A stretch of DNA of 64,000 bases from DATGEO01 sp035310015 (GCA_035310015.1 DATGEO010000080.1:1-64000); one strand, 5' to 3'; positions 20,399 through 31,165 are shown, counted from the first letter of the stretch. A program made the numbers and translations. Notes: generated by a model not told the origin, from the sequence alone.

Positions 20399-21469
20399 GT
20401 GAAGCGTTCCGATGCCCTCGCCCTGCGAGTGGGGTTGGGGATCGGAGTCGTTGGTGGATTCGTCCTCGGTTACAGCCTCGTCCGTCTGTCAGGCATCACC
20501 CATCAGGGATGGGTGCTCATCACCCTGACGACGCTGGAAGGGCTGATCTTCGCGTACCTGGGCACGCCGTACGTGCTCGGCGGATGGCGAGGATTCAACC
20601 GCAGGCTCATCAACACTCCGCTGCCCGACCTGCTGAGCGGCCTGCTGGGCATGATCGTCGGCCTCGTGATCGCCGTGCTCATCGGCGTGTTCGTCCGCGA
20701 CCTGACCTTCGGCTACCAGCTCTCATCCATCCTCGCCCTTCTGCTCGCGGCCCTCGGCGCCTCGGTCGGCGTCAACCGGCGCGCCGAGCTCGCGGCACTC
20801 TTCTTCGGCGGACCGGCGGAGGAGGCCGGCCACCGCCTGCCCGCGGTCCTGCTCGACACCTCGGTGATCATCGACGGCCGGATCCTCGACATCGCCAAGA
20901 CCGGGTTCATCGACATGCCGCTCGTGATCCTCAGCTCGGTCCTGCGCGAGCTGCAGCTCGTGGCCGACTCGGCCGACGCCATGAGGCGGCGCCGCGGGCG
21001 GCGGGGGCTCGACGTCCTCACCGAGATGCAGAAGGAGCAGTCGATCAACCTGCAGGTCGTCGACGACGACGCCACCCCGTCGACGGAGATCGACGGCCAC
21101 CTCGTGCGCACGGCCAAGCGTCGGGGATGGGCGATCATGACGAACGACTTCAACCTCAACCGCATCGCGCGCCTGGAGGGCGTCGCGGTGCTGAACCTGA
21201 ACGAGCTCGCGCAGGCGATGCGGCCGGTCGCCATCCCCGGAGAGGAGATCATGATCACGGTCGCGCGCGAGGGCAAAGAGCCTGGCCAGGGCGTCGGCAG
21301 CCTCGACGACGGCACCATGGTCGTCGTGCAGAACGGGCGGCGGCTCATCAACCAGACGGTAACGGCGGTCGTCACCTCGGTCATCCAGACCTCGGCCGGA
21401 CGGATGATCTTCGCCGAGCCGGTAGGGCAGGAAGGACGCCGGGGCGCGCGCCTGAGCCGGGCCGAATGA
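20399..21469 (+). CDS. YacL-type PIN/TRAM membrane protein
   Basis: The 356-residue product starts at GTG 20399, preceded by GAGGAGG. Four transmembrane helices span about residues 1-125. A PIN nuclease domain (LLDTSVIIDGRILDIAKTGF, with acidic residues DTS and the DGHLVRTAKRRGWAIMTNDFN region) is followed by a C-terminal TRAM RNA-binding domain at about 275-340 (EIMITVAREGKEPGQGVGSL). This is the conserved gene between radA and ispD in many Gram-positives; a membrane-tethered RNase is likely but unproven. Its stop overlaps the ispD start. Confidence 0.93.
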   Translation: MKRSDALALRVGLGIGVVGGFVLGYSLVRLSGITHQGWVLITLTTLEGLIFAYLGTPYVLGGWRGFNRRLINTPLPDLLSGLLGMIVGLVIAVLIGVFVRDLTFGYQLSSILALLLAALGASVGVNRRAELAALFFGGPAEEAGHRLPAVLLDTSVIIDGRILDIAKTGFIDMPLVILSSVLRELQLVADSADAMRRRRGRRGLDVLTEMQKEQSINLQVVDDDATPSTEIDGHLVRTAKRRGWAIMTNDFNLNRIARLEGVAVLNLNELAQAMRPVAIPGEEIMITVAREGKEPGQGVGSLDDGTMVVVQNGRRLINQTVTAVVTSVIQTSAGRMIFAEPVGQEGRRGARLSRAE

Positions 21470-22173
21470 GCGCGCCGGGACGGCAGACAATCGGCGCGAT
21501 CGTCGCCGCCGCCGGCACCGGTTCGCGGCTGGGCCGCGGCAGCAAGGCGCTGGTTCGCCTCAACGGGCGGACGACGCTCGCGCGCGCGGTCGAGCTGTTC
21601 CTGAGGCTCGACGAGGTCGCGCGCATCGTGGTCGTGGGGCCGCCCAGCCGGCTCGAGAGCGCGGAGATGGAGGTCGCCTCGCTGCACCCGAACAAGCCGG
21701 TGACCGTCAAGCCGGGCGGTGACAGCCGCCAGGCCTCGGTCCGGGCCGGCATCGGAGCGCTCGGGGAGTGCGACTACGTGCTCGTGCACGACGCCGCACG
21801 GCCGCTCGCGTCTCCGGCGCTAGTGCGCCGCGTGCTCGCCGCCGCCATGGAGTCGGGCGCGGCATTCCCCGCGATCGCGCCGCGCGACGCCGTGAAGAGG
21901 GTGGAGGGCAACCGGCTCGTCGAGAGCCTCGATCGCTCCCGCATCGTGCTCGCGCAGACGCCGCAAGCCTTCGCCTACCCGCTCCTGGCGCGGGCTCACC
22001 GTGAGGCCGCGGACGCGGGCCTGGTCGGCGACGACGACGCACAGCTGGTGGCGGCCACCGGCCACGAGGTCACCGTCGTGCAGGGCGATCCCTCGAACAT
22101 CAAGCTCACCACGCCGGAGGACTTCGAGGTGGTGGAGGCGCTGATCCGCGAGCACGAGACCGCGGTCACTTGA
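21466..22173 (+). CDS. ispD: 2-C-methyl-D-erythritol 4-phosphate cytidylyltransferase IspD
   Basis: IspD makes CDP-methylerythritol in the non-mevalonate isoprenoid pathway. The product has 235 residues. The nucleotide-binding loop AAAGTGSRLGRGSK spans residues 14-27, followed by VHDAARPL and QTPQAFAY, DDAQLV and NIKLTTPEDF, all family motifs. ATG 21466 overlaps the PIN/TRAM stop (ATGA). The stop overlaps the ispF start (TTGA), so ispD and ispF are translationally coupled for consecutive pathway use. Confidence 0.96.
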   Translation: MSAPGRQTIGAIVAAAGTGSRLGRGSKALVRLNGRTTLARAVELFLRLDEVARIVVVGPPSRLESAEMEVASLHPNKPVTVKPGGDSRQASVRAGIGALGECDYVLVHDAARPLASPALVRRVLAAAMESGAAFPAIAPRDAVKRVEGNRLVESLDRSRIVLAQTPQAFAYPLLARAHREAADAGLVGDDDAQLVAATGHEVTVVQGDPSNIKLTTPEDFEVVEALIREHETAVT

Positions 22174-22636
22174 GGGTAGGCACCGGGTACGACCTGCATC
22201 CGCTGCGGCCAGGACGCAAGCTCGTGGTCGGCGGCGTACAGATCGACCACCCGACCGGGCTCGACGGGCACTCCGACGCCGACGTGCTCACGCATGCGGT
22301 GATCGACGCGCTGCTCGGCGCCGCCGGGCTCGGAGACATCGGCGCGCACTTTCCTCCCGACGACGCGAGGTACCAGGGCGCATCGAGCCTCGACCTGCTC
22401 GCAGAAGCCTCGCGCGTGGTGGGCAACGCGGGCTATCGCGTCGTCAACGTCGACAGCACGGTCGTGGCGCAGGCGCCGCGCCTGCAGCCGCACCTCCAGC
22501 ACATGGCGCGCAACCTCGCCCACCGCCTCGGTCTCGAGCAGGGCGCGGTGAGCGTGAAGGCGACCTCGCCCGAAGGCATCGGCGCGCTCGGAGCGGGCGA
22601 GGGCATCGCCGCTTACGCGGTGGCGCTGGTCGAGAA

Positions 22637-22640
<4 letters not shown>
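22170..22640 (+). CDS. ispF: 2-C-methyl-D-erythritol 2,4-cyclodiphosphate synthase IspF
   Basis: IspF cyclises CDP-ME 2-phosphate, two steps after IspD. The 156-residue product begins with the zinc-site motif GTGYDLHPL (ligands D8 and H10). It continues with GLDGHSDADVLTHAVIDALL and GDIGAHFPP, and ends with the family signature ATSPEGIGALGAGEGI. TTG 22170 overlaps the ispD stop. ispE is not in the window. Confidence 0.96.
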
Positions 22641-24119
<1,479 letters not shown>

Positions 24120-24142
<23 letters not shown>

Positions 24143-24635
24143 CCTTGCCGGTTTCGAGGTCGTGGTAGTGACGAGGGATGCGCGTGACGTCCCGGCCGAA
24201 GAGCACGAGCTCCCACGCCGGCTCGCCGACGCCTTGCTGGCTGTGCACGTCGCCGGGAGGATCAGGCCACGTGACGAACGTCCCAGGCTCGAGCACCTTC
24301 TCGTAATGCAGCGTGACGGTGCCGCCTTCGGCGCGATAGTGCCGGTACCGGTCCCGTCCCCGGACGACGCAGGCCACGCCCCACGAGCCGTGGTCGTGGA
24401 CGGGCGTTTCCTCCTCCGCCGAGAACTTCGCGAGCATGAGGGTCAGCCCGTCGTCGTCGGTCTGCAGGATGGTGAACGTGGAGTCGCCGCCATGAAGGCT
24501 CCGCATCTCCGCGTCGGGCACGAAGCCCGGCTGTCGTGACTGCTCCGCGAGCAAGCGGCCGACAGCTTCGCGGCTCGCCTCGTCCGGGCCGCTCGCGAGC
24601 AGCTCGCGTGCGCGGGACATGAACTCCGCAACCAT
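24120..24635 (-). CDS. Cupin protein related to cysteine dioxygenase
   Basis: The 171-residue product is read from ATG 24635; an in-frame extension to 24674 would run into rlmB. A cupin metal site is visible (ETPVHDHGSWGVACVVRG, with the H-x-H of the first motif) and a second motif DVHSQQGVGEPAWELVLFG. This resembles cysteine dioxygenase-type thiol oxygenases, which are non-haem iron enzymes; the substrate is not established. It lies on the minus strand between cysS and rlmB, overlaps cysS by 23 bp and starts 14 bp from rlmB. A link to cysteine metabolism via its neighbour is tempting but only inferred. Confidence 0.8.
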
Positions 24636-24648
24636 GCGGACAGGATAA

Positions 24649-25356
24649 GTGCAGAACGTGATCCACGGCCGCAACGCCGTCCTCGAAGCGGCCCGCGCGG
24701 GCCGCGTGCTGAGGGCCTACCAGGCTTCGGGCCTCGGGCACGACCCGCGGCTCGAAGAGCTGGCCAGGCTGACGCAGGTGCAGACCGTGCCTCCCGAGCG
24801 CATCGACGCGATGGCGCCCGGAGTCAACCAGGGCGTGGCCGCCGAGCTCAAGCCGCGGCGCGAGTGGTCGCTGCGCGAGCTGCTCGCGACCGGCCCGACG
24901 CTGCTCGTCGCCCTCGACTCGATCCTCGATCCGCAGAACCTGGGCGCGATCCTGCGCAGCGCCGAGGTCGCCGGGGCGGACGGCGCGATCCTGCCCGAGC
25001 ACCGCAGCGCGCCGCTTTCGCCGGCCGCGGTCAAGGCGAGCTCCGGCGCCAGCGAGCTGATGCCGGTCGCGCACGTGTCGGGCATGCCCTCGGCGATCGC
25101 CGAGGTGAAGCGCGCGGGGCTGTGGTGCGCGGCGCTCGACGTGCGCGGCGACACCTGGGCGTGGGACTTCGACCTGGCGCAGCCGGTGTGCGTCGTGGTC
25201 GGAGGTGAGGGGAAGGGGGTGACCCGGCTGGTGCTCGATCGGTGCGACGTCCGGCTCAAGCTGCCGGTGCGCGGGAAGATCGGCAGCCTCAACGCCTCCG
25301 CGGCCGCGGCCGCGCTGCTCTACGAGGTGTCGCGACAGCGCTCGAAGGGGGACTGA
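24649..25356 (+). CDS. rlmB: TrmH/SpoU-family 23S rRNA 2'-O-methyltransferase (RlmB-type)
   Basis: The 235-residue product opens VIHGRNAVLEAARAG, the N-terminal substrate-binding domain of RlmB/TrmH proteins. It then has the SPOUT knot motifs NLGAILRSAEVAGADG, VVGGEGKGVTRLV and KIGSLNASAAAAALLYEV. GTG 24649 is assigned from the homology start; no strong ribosome-binding site is present. cysS and rlmB are neighbours in many bacteria, so this gene fits the ancestral order apart from the intervening antisense cupin gene. Confidence 0.92.
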   Translation: MQNVIHGRNAVLEAARAGRVLRAYQASGLGHDPRLEELARLTQVQTVPPERIDAMAPGVNQGVAAELKPRREWSLRELLATGPTLLVALDSILDPQNLGAILRSAEVAGADGAILPEHRSAPLSPAAVKASSGASELMPVAHVSGMPSAIAEVKRAGLWCAALDVRGDTWAWDFDLAQPVCVVVGGEGKGVTRLVLDRCDVRLKLPVRGKIGSLNASAAAAALLYEVSRQRSKGD

Positions 25357-25377
25357 GAGCCCGTCCCTAGACTTGAC

Positions 25378-26658
25378 ATGATGCCGGAGACCGCAATCGA
25401 CCGCGCCGCCGCCGACATCCCGCTCACGCGCAGCGCGCGCGACGCGCTGGAGCGCGCGGCCGCCGACGCCGCCCGCCGTGCGGAGCCGGAGGCCTCGCCC
25501 GTCGACGTGCTGCGTGCCGTGCTCGGAACCCGCGGCTCGCTCGCCGACCAGGCGATGCGCGAGCTCGCCGTCGACCCCGCGGCGGTGCTGGCCGCGATCC
25601 CGCCGGACGGTGCCGGGCCCCAGCTGCCGCTGCGCCAGCTGCTGGTGAACGCCAACCGCGAGGCGCAGGTGCTCGGCCACTACCAGGTCGACTCGATCCA
25701 TCTCCTGCTGGCGCTGCTCTACTCCGACGCGCGCCCGACCTCAGCCTTGCTGCAGCAGGCGGGCCTGACCCTGTACGACCTTCGCCGCCACGTCCAGACC
25801 GGAGTGCGCCCGGACGCGCCGCTCGACAGGCGGCCGGCTGTGTCGCGGGCGCCGGACCGCGCGCTGCGGCGCAGGCCGCTGCCTTCGCTGCGGGGCGTGC
25901 TCGGCGTGAGCCCCCTCTTCCTCGGCATCGTCGCCCTGGTCGTCGTCTCCGGCGCGGTGCTGTGGATCAACCCGGTGCCGCAGGGAGTAGGGATCGCCAC
26001 GCTCGTGTTCGTGATGGCGGCGTGGGTTGCGTCCGTGTGCGTGCACGAGTTCTTCCATGCGGTCGTCGCCTACCTCGGCGGCGATCGCACCGTGGCCGGC
26101 TCGGGCTATCTGCGGCTCGATCCCCTGAGGTACACGCACATCCTGATGAGCATCGTGTTCCCGGTCGTGTTCCTCCTGCTCGGCGGCATCGCCCTGCCGG
26201 GCGGCGCGGTGTACATCGACCGCGGGCTGCTGCGCAGCCGGTGGTGGGACTCGGCGGTGTCCCTGGCGGGGCCGGTGGGCACCCTCGTGTGCGGGCTGAT
26301 CGGCGCCGGCGTCTTCTTCGTCCTGGTGCACCTGCAGCTGGCGACCGCCACCAACATCGGCTTCTTCGCCGCGCTGGCCTTCTTCGTGTTCGTGCAGATG
26401 TTCTCGCTGATCATCAACCTCGTTCCGATCCCGCCCCTCGACGGTTTCGGCATCATTCGCCCGTGGCTTCCGTACTCGGTGCAGGCCGCCGCCAACCGCA
26501 TCGCGAGCGTCGGCATCGTCCTGATCTTCGTCGCGATCTGGTACATACCCCCCGCGGGCATGGCCATCAACCAGGCGGCGCAGAACCTGGCGGCGATCGC
26601 CGGCATCGACCCGTACGCGCTTGCGCTGGGCGCCCTCAACATGCCGCGCTTCAGGTGA
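25378..26658 (+). CDS. Clp-N domain fused to a site-2-protease-like membrane metalloprotease
   Basis: The product has 426 residues. Residues about 10-150 form a Clp-N-like double repeat (TRSARDALERAAADAARRA, DSIHLLLALLYSDARPTSAL), the substrate-recognition domain normally found on ClpA and ClpC. A basic linker leads to six or so transmembrane helices with the M50 zinc motif HEFFH at 223-227. The second motif NLVPIPPLDG (from N347, with D355) supplies the third ligand in S2P proteases. Family knowledge predicts intramembrane proteolysis. The Clp-N fusion suggests the substrate or adaptor is shared with the Clp system (inference). ATG 25378 has a poor ribosome-binding site. The stop overlaps the NYN gene start. 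Confidence 0.85.
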   Translation: MMPETAIDRAAADIPLTRSARDALERAAADAARRAEPEASPVDVLRAVLGTRGSLADQAMRELAVDPAAVLAAIPPDGAGPQLPLRQLLVNANREAQVLGHYQVDSIHLLLALLYSDARPTSALLQQAGLTLYDLRRHVQTGVRPDAPLDRRPAVSRAPDRALRRRPLPSLRGVLGVSPLFLGIVALVVVSGAVLWINPVPQGVGIATLVFVMAAWVASVCVHEFFHAVVAYLGGDRTVAGSGYLRLDPLRYTHILMSIVFPVVFLLLGGIALPGGAVYIDRGLLRSRWWDSAVSLAGPVGTLVCGLIGAGVFFVLVHLQLATATNIGFFAALAFFVFVQMFSLIINLVPIPPLDGFGIIRPWLPYSVQAAANRIASVGIVLIFVAIWYIPPAGMAINQAAQNLAAIAGIDPYALALGALNMPRFR

Positions 26659-27092
26659 GCGAGAGGCTCATCGTGGACGGCTACAACGTGATTCACGCGT
26701 GGCCGTCGCTGAAGGCGTTGATGGCCGAATCGCTCGAGGCCGCCCGCGACAGGCTGATCGACCGGCTCGCGGTCTACGCGCACGTCACCGGTGCGGACGT
26801 GACCGTCGTGTTCGATGCGCACCGCACCACGTCGATGGCCAATGCCGAAGAGACCAACCAGGGCGTACGGGTCATCTACACCCGCAAGGGACACTCGGCC
26901 GACCACGCCATCGAGCGGCTCGCATACGCGGCCGCAGGCGACCGCGACCCGCTGACCGTCGCGACCTCGGACCGCTTCCAGCGCGACCTCGTGCGCGGCA
27001 TGGGCGGCGCGGTCATCAGCGCGCCGGAGCTCGAGCGGCGGGTGATCGAGGCGGAGAAGGACCTGGGCCGCACCGTGGAGCGGTACCGGTGA
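26655..27092 (+). CDS. YacP-like NYN-domain ribonuclease
   Basis: The 145-residue product opens with the NYN/PIN-like signature LIVDGYNVIHAW, followed by VVFDAHRTTSMANAEE, KGHSADHAIERL and TVATSDRFQRD, with the conserved acidic residues of the nuclease site. B. subtilis YacP (Rae1) is a ribosome-associated endoribonuclease of this family. GTG 26655 overlaps the previous stop (GTGA). Position after rlmB matches the classic gene order. The stop shares its last base with the pyk ATG. Confidence 0.9.
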   Translation: MSERLIVDGYNVIHAWPSLKALMAESLEAARDRLIDRLAVYAHVTGADVTVVFDAHRTTSMANAEETNQGVRVIYTRKGHSADHAIERLAYAAAGDRDPLTVATSDRFQRDLVRGMGGAVISAPELERRVIEAEKDLGRTVERYR

Positions 27093-28495
27093 TGCGAAGC
27101 ACGCGCATCGTCTGCACCATCGGCCCTTCGTCGGCCTCGCCTGCGATCCTGCGCAGCCTGATCCAGGCCGGGATGGACGTCGCCCGGCTCAACTTCTCGC
27201 ACGGCGACCCGGACACGCACCGCCGCGCGGCGCGCGACGTCCGCGCCGCCGCGGAAGTCATCGGCCGTCCGGTCGCGATCATCGGCGACCTGCAGGGCCC
27301 GAAGATCCGCACGGGCGCGCTGACCGACTCGCTGCTGCGCCTGGTTCGCGGCCGGCGCGTGGTGCTGACGGCCAACCACCGCCAGGAGCCGGACGAGATC
27401 GAGGTGAGCCACCGCGAGCTGGTCGAGGCGCTGCACCGCGGCGACCGCGTTCTGCTCGACGACGGCCGCATCGAGCTGGTGGTGCGCGAGGTCGAGCCGG
27501 AACGCGCCGCCTGCACGGTGGTCCGCGGCGGCCTGCTGGGTGAGCGCAAGGGCGTATCGGTTCCCGGCCGGACGCCGCCCCTGCCTGCTCTCACCGACAA
27601 GGACCTCGCCGACCTGAAGCTCGCGGTCGAGCTCGGCGTCGACTATGTGGCGCTGTCCTTCGTGCGCCGCCCGGAGGACGTGGTCGAGTGCAAGGACAGG
27701 CTCGCCGCCCTCGGCAGCCAGGCGCCGGTGATCGCGAAGCTCGAGAAGGTCGAGGCCATCCGCGAGCTCGACGCCATCCTCGAGGTCGCGGGCGGCGTCA
27801 TGGTGGCGCGCGGCGACCTGGGCGTCGAGCTGAAGCTCGGTGAGCTGCCCGCGGTGCAGAAGGAGGTCATCGACCGCGCCAACCGCGCGGGCGTGCCCGT
27901 CATCACGGCGACCGAGATGCTCGAGTCGATGGTCACATCCAACCGGCCCACCCGTGCCGAAGCCTCGGACGTCGCGAACGCGATCTGGGACGGCACCGAC
28001 GCGGTGATGCTCTCTCAGGAGACGTCGGTCGGCGCCCACCCGGTCGAGGCCGTGCGCGCGATGGCGCGCATCTGCATGGCCGCCCAGCGGCATCCAACCT
28101 TCCAGCGGCAGCGCCAGATCTGGCGCGAGCCCGGCCAGATCGGAAGCGCCATCGCCCACGCCGCGGCCGCCAGCGCGGGCGAGCTCAAGGCGCGGGTCAT
28201 CATCGCCTTCACCGAGTCGGGCACGACCGCGCTGCGCTGCAGCAAGGCGCGGCCGGACGTGCCGATCATCGCCGCCAGCCCGCATCTCGACGTCCTGCGC
28301 AAGACGGCGCTGTATTCGGGGGTGGTGCCCCTCCTCGTCAGCCCTGGCCACGACACCGACGACATGTTCGCCAACGCCACCGAGGCCGCGCTCCGAAGCG
28401 GCTTCGTCCGGGAGGGCGACCGGGTCGTGATCGTGGCCGGGGTCCCGGTGGGCCGGGCCGGGCAGACCAACCTGTTGAAGGTCGAAACCGTCTAG
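27092..28495 (+). CDS. pyk: Pyruvate kinase
   Basis: Pyruvate kinase converts phosphoenolpyruvate and ADP to pyruvate and ATP. The product has 467 residues. Visible are RIVCTIGPSSAS, MDVARLNFSHGDP, GDLQGPKIRTG, KLEKVEAI, VARGDLGVEL, the PK signature EMLESM and TRAEASDVANAIWDGTDAVM, then a regulatory C-domain. In the usual LSGETA motif the sequence reads LSQETSVG, a Gly-to-Gln change worth noting. ATG 27092 is chosen; GTG 27089 is an equivalent alternative. It is co-transcribed with the YacP-like gene by overlap. Confidence 0.96.
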   Translation: MRSTRIVCTIGPSSASPAILRSLIQAGMDVARLNFSHGDPDTHRRAARDVRAAAEVIGRPVAIIGDLQGPKIRTGALTDSLLRLVRGRRVVLTANHRQEPDEIEVSHRELVEALHRGDRVLLDDGRIELVVREVEPERAACTVVRGGLLGERKGVSVPGRTPPLPALTDKDLADLKLAVELGVDYVALSFVRRPEDVVECKDRLAALGSQAPVIAKLEKVEAIRELDAILEVAGGVMVARGDLGVELKLGELPAVQKEVIDRANRAGVPVITATEMLESMVTSNRPTRAEASDVANAIWDGTDAVMLSQETSVGAHPVEAVRAMARICMAAQRHPTFQRQRQIWREPGQIGSAIAHAAAASAGELKARVIIAFTESGTTALRCSKARPDVPIIAASPHLDVLRKTALYSGVVPLLVSPGHDTDDMFANATEAALRSGFVREGDRVVIVAGVPVGRAGQTNLLKVETV

Positions 28496-28518
28496 GCTCC
28501 AGGCCGGTCGGCTTACCC

Positions 28519-30384
28519 TTGTGCGCAGTGTCCTTCCCTGGTCCCGCCACCGAGGAGGCCGGCAGCGACGCCCCGGCGGCCGCGACCGCCCCGTCACCTG
28601 TCGGTGCGGACAGGTTCGGCCCGAACTCGGCCGAGGTCGCGGCGTTCGTCGAGGCAGTCGGCCGGCTGAGCGCCGCCCAGTGGCGCAAGGTCGTGGCCGC
28701 TCGGCAGCTCGCCTCCTCGATCATTCGCGACCCGTCGGCGCTTCCGGTCGATGCGGTCCGGGCCCTGCTGTCGGGCACGCCGAACGGCTCCCCGATCCCG
28801 GAGCCGGTCGCCGCACTCGCGGCGGCCTTCGCCCGCCCGCTGGGAGGGCGCACCGACGAGGAGGTGCTCGCGGCCTGGCAGGCCGCCGGCGCGCTGGCCC
28901 GCCGCCGCCAGATGCAGGCCCTGACCTTCGCCGCCCACTACCTGCCGTTTGCCGGCGTGATCCCTCCGGCCTCGACGGACGCGCCGGCGGCCGCGGTCGA
29001 CCGCTTCACCAAGGCGCTGCGCTGGCTCGACGCGGGCCAGTGGCAGGTACTGGCCGCGCCGTGGACGCTCGACCGCGACGCTTCAGCGGCTCTGCTCCAA
29101 GTCGCGGCCAGAGGTCAGACCCGCGAGGGGGAGGAGGCGGCCGCGTTCGCCGCGCTCGCGGTGGCGCCCAAGCACCTGCCCGGCGACGCCGGCTGGGCGG
29201 CGGTGAAGTCGGCCGTTCACGGCGCTCGCGTGCTGGCCTGCCGGGCCGAGCTGAGCGCCGAGCAGCTGGCCGCGCTGTGGGCGCCCCTCGAGGCGGCGAT
29301 CGCCCTGCGCTCGCTCGACGACCTGCCGGAACCTGAGCACGCGCCGCAACGGGCGCGCGCGGAGCCGGCGCCCAAGGCGCCCGCGCCGGCGAAGAAGCCC
29401 GCGCCGAAACGTGGTGCGCTCTACGGGCCGAACAGCGCCGACGTCGCGGCCTTCGTCAAGGCCGTGGCCACGCTCACGCCGATCCAGTGGCTGCGAATCC
29501 TCGACCGCAGGCAGCTCGTCGCCCGCATCACTCGCGAGCGCAGCGCCGAACCCGCGCCCGTCATTCGCGCCAGCCTGGCGGCGATTGCCGGCACGCGCGA
29601 GCTCGACGCCGAGGCGCGGTGCCGGATCCTCTCCGCGGTCGAGCGGGCGGGCTATGCCCTCGAGAGCCGCGAGCAGCTGAGCATCGAGCAGGCGGCGCAG
29701 CACTACGGCTCGGTGGCGGAGGTCATTCCTTTCGCCGAGGTCGACGCGGCATCGTTTGTCGCGCGCGTCGCCGCGCTGAACCCCGAGGAATGGGTGAGCC
29801 TCGCGGCCGGCGGCGCCGCGGTCGACCTCGACGCGGTGAGGCCGCTGCTGAACGCGGGGGATGCGCTCGCCGACCTGCTCGCCGGCCGCACCGACGACGA
29901 GATCGCCGTGACGTGGCACGCGATGGCCGCCCTGGTGCAGCGGCACAACCTGTCGCCGATCAAGTTCGCCGTCTCGTTTGCGCCTTTCGCGTCGCTGCTG
30001 GTCGTGGTCAAGCCGCGCTCCCTCTCGCCTCTCGTACAGCGCTACCTGACCGCGGCTGGCCGGCTGAGCGCGCACCAGTGCTCCTTGCTGGCGGAGCCGT
30101 GGCTGCTCGCGGACGACGTGTCGACCGCGCTGGCGGCGGCGATCAGCGGTGGAGCGGCGCGCGCGGCGGAGGAGGCGGCGGCCCTGACCGCGCTCGTCAC
30201 CGTGCCGATGCGCTTGACCGGCGACGCCGGGTGGGCGGCCGCGAAGACCGTCGCCTACGGCGCGCGAGTGGCCGGGAGCCGCGACCGGGTTTCCGAGGAA
30301 CAGTTCGCCGCGCTGTGGAAGCCCCTCGAGCGCGCGATCCCTTTGGCTTCGCTCGAATCGAAGTCGAAATCGCGATTGCCTTAA
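28519..30384 (+). CDS. Unrecognised 621-residue protein made of two homologous halves
   Basis: I do not recognise a family. The protein is an internal duplication. Half 1 (about residues 30-275) and half 2 (about 300-615) share GPNSAxVAAFVxAVxxL...QWxxxxxxRQL, later GRTDxExxxxWxAxxAL, and a closing block LxGDAGWAAxKxxxxGARVxxxR...FAALWxPLExAIxLxSL. Short 20-residue helices with a central QW or EW pair recur within each half. An Ala/Pro/Lys linker (PAPKAPAPAKKPAPK) joins them. It has no signal peptide or transmembrane helix, so it is probably cytosolic and all-alpha. TTG 28519 or GTG 28528 could be the start; neither has a ribosome-binding site. It lies between pyk and a PIG-L gene. Confidence 0.75.
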   Translation: MCAVSFPGPATEEAGSDAPAAATAPSPVGADRFGPNSAEVAAFVEAVGRLSAAQWRKVVAARQLASSIIRDPSALPVDAVRALLSGTPNGSPIPEPVAALAAAFARPLGGRTDEEVLAAWQAAGALARRRQMQALTFAAHYLPFAGVIPPASTDAPAAAVDRFTKALRWLDAGQWQVLAAPWTLDRDASAALLQVAARGQTREGEEAAAFAALAVAPKHLPGDAGWAAVKSAVHGARVLACRAELSAEQLAALWAPLEAAIALRSLDDLPEPEHAPQRARAEPAPKAPAPAKKPAPKRGALYGPNSADVAAFVKAVATLTPIQWLRILDRRQLVARITRERSAEPAPVIRASLAAIAGTRELDAEARCRILSAVERAGYALESREQLSIEQAAQHYGSVAEVIPFAEVDAASFVARVAALNPEEWVSLAAGGAAVDLDAVRPLLNAGDALADLLAGRTDDEIAVTWHAMAALVQRHNLSPIKFAVSFAPFASLLVVVKPRSLSPLVQRYLTAAGRLSAHQCSLLAEPWLLADDVSTALAAAISGGAARAAEEAAALTALVTVPMRLTGDAGWAAAKTVAYGARVAGSRDRVSEEQFAALWKPLERAIPLASLESKSKSRLP

Positions 30385-30394
30385 CCTGATTTTC

Positions 30395-31165
30395 GTGGCG
30401 ACGAAGAAGACGGCGCGGCGCCGCCGGCCGGCGGCGAACCGCGGCAGTAACTCCCACGCTCCGAAGTTCGAGCGCGTGCTCGCGGTGTTTGCGCACCCCG
30501 ACGACCCCGAGTTCGGCGCGGGGGGCGCGATGGCAAAGCTGGCCAAGGACGGGGCGGAGGTGACGTACGTCATCGTCACCGACGGCTCGCAGGGCGGGGA
30601 AGACCCCAAGCAGAAGGACGCCGATCTCATCGCCATCCGGCAGCGCGAGCAGCGCGCGTCCGCGCGGGTTCTGGGCATCAAGAAGGTCGAATTCCTCGGC
30701 TATCGCGACGGGCATCTCTCGCACAACCTCAAGCTGCGCCGCGACATCGTGCGCATGATCCGCAAACACAAGCCTGAGCTGGTCATCACGCACATCCCAG
30801 CTCGTGTGCTCGACGCGCCGATGGGCGGCTCGCACCCCGATCACCTCGCCGTCGGCGAGGCGACGATGGCCGCGGTGTATCCCGACTCGCGCAACCCGCG
30901 GGCGTTTCGGGCGCTGCTCAAGCAGGGTTTCGCGCCTCACGTCGTCAACGAGGTCTGGATCCCGTTCTGGACGATGGGCGATTTCTACGTCGACATCAGC
31001 GACACCATCGACCTCAAGCTCGATGCGCTGAAGAAGCACAAGAGCCAGGTCGCGAAGCCCGGCGCGGAGTGGGACGTCGACAAGTGGGTCCGCAAGCGCA
31101 ACCGCGACATCGGCAAAAAGGGCGGCTACCGCTACGCGGAATCCTTCAAGCGGATCACGGTCTAA
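30395..31165 (+). CDS. PIG-L/LmbE-family deacetylase
   Basis: The 256-residue product has the zinc motif HPDDPEFG at 34-41 and the third-ligand motif HPDH at 147-150, with DGSQGGEDP and GYRDGHL between, all typical of N-acetylglucosaminyl deacetylases of the PIG-L/MshB/BshB type. The extra basic 25-residue N-terminus (ATKKTARRRRPAANR) is unusual. The substrate is unknown; roles in low-molecular-weight thiol or glycan synthesis are common in the family. GTG 30395 has no clear ribosome-binding site. The 3' end overlaps the convergent SGNH hydrolase gene by 4 bp. Confidence 0.9.
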   Translation: MATKKTARRRRPAANRGSNSHAPKFERVLAVFAHPDDPEFGAGGAMAKLAKDGAEVTYVIVTDGSQGGEDPKQKDADLIAIRQREQRASARVLGIKKVEFLGYRDGHLSHNLKLRRDIVRMIRKHKPELVITHIPARVLDAPMGGSHPDHLAVGEATMAAVYPDSRNPRAFRALLKQGFAPHVVNEVWIPFWTMGDFYVDISDTIDLKLDALKKHKSQVAKPGAEWDVDKWVRKRNRDIGKKGGYRYAESFKRITV

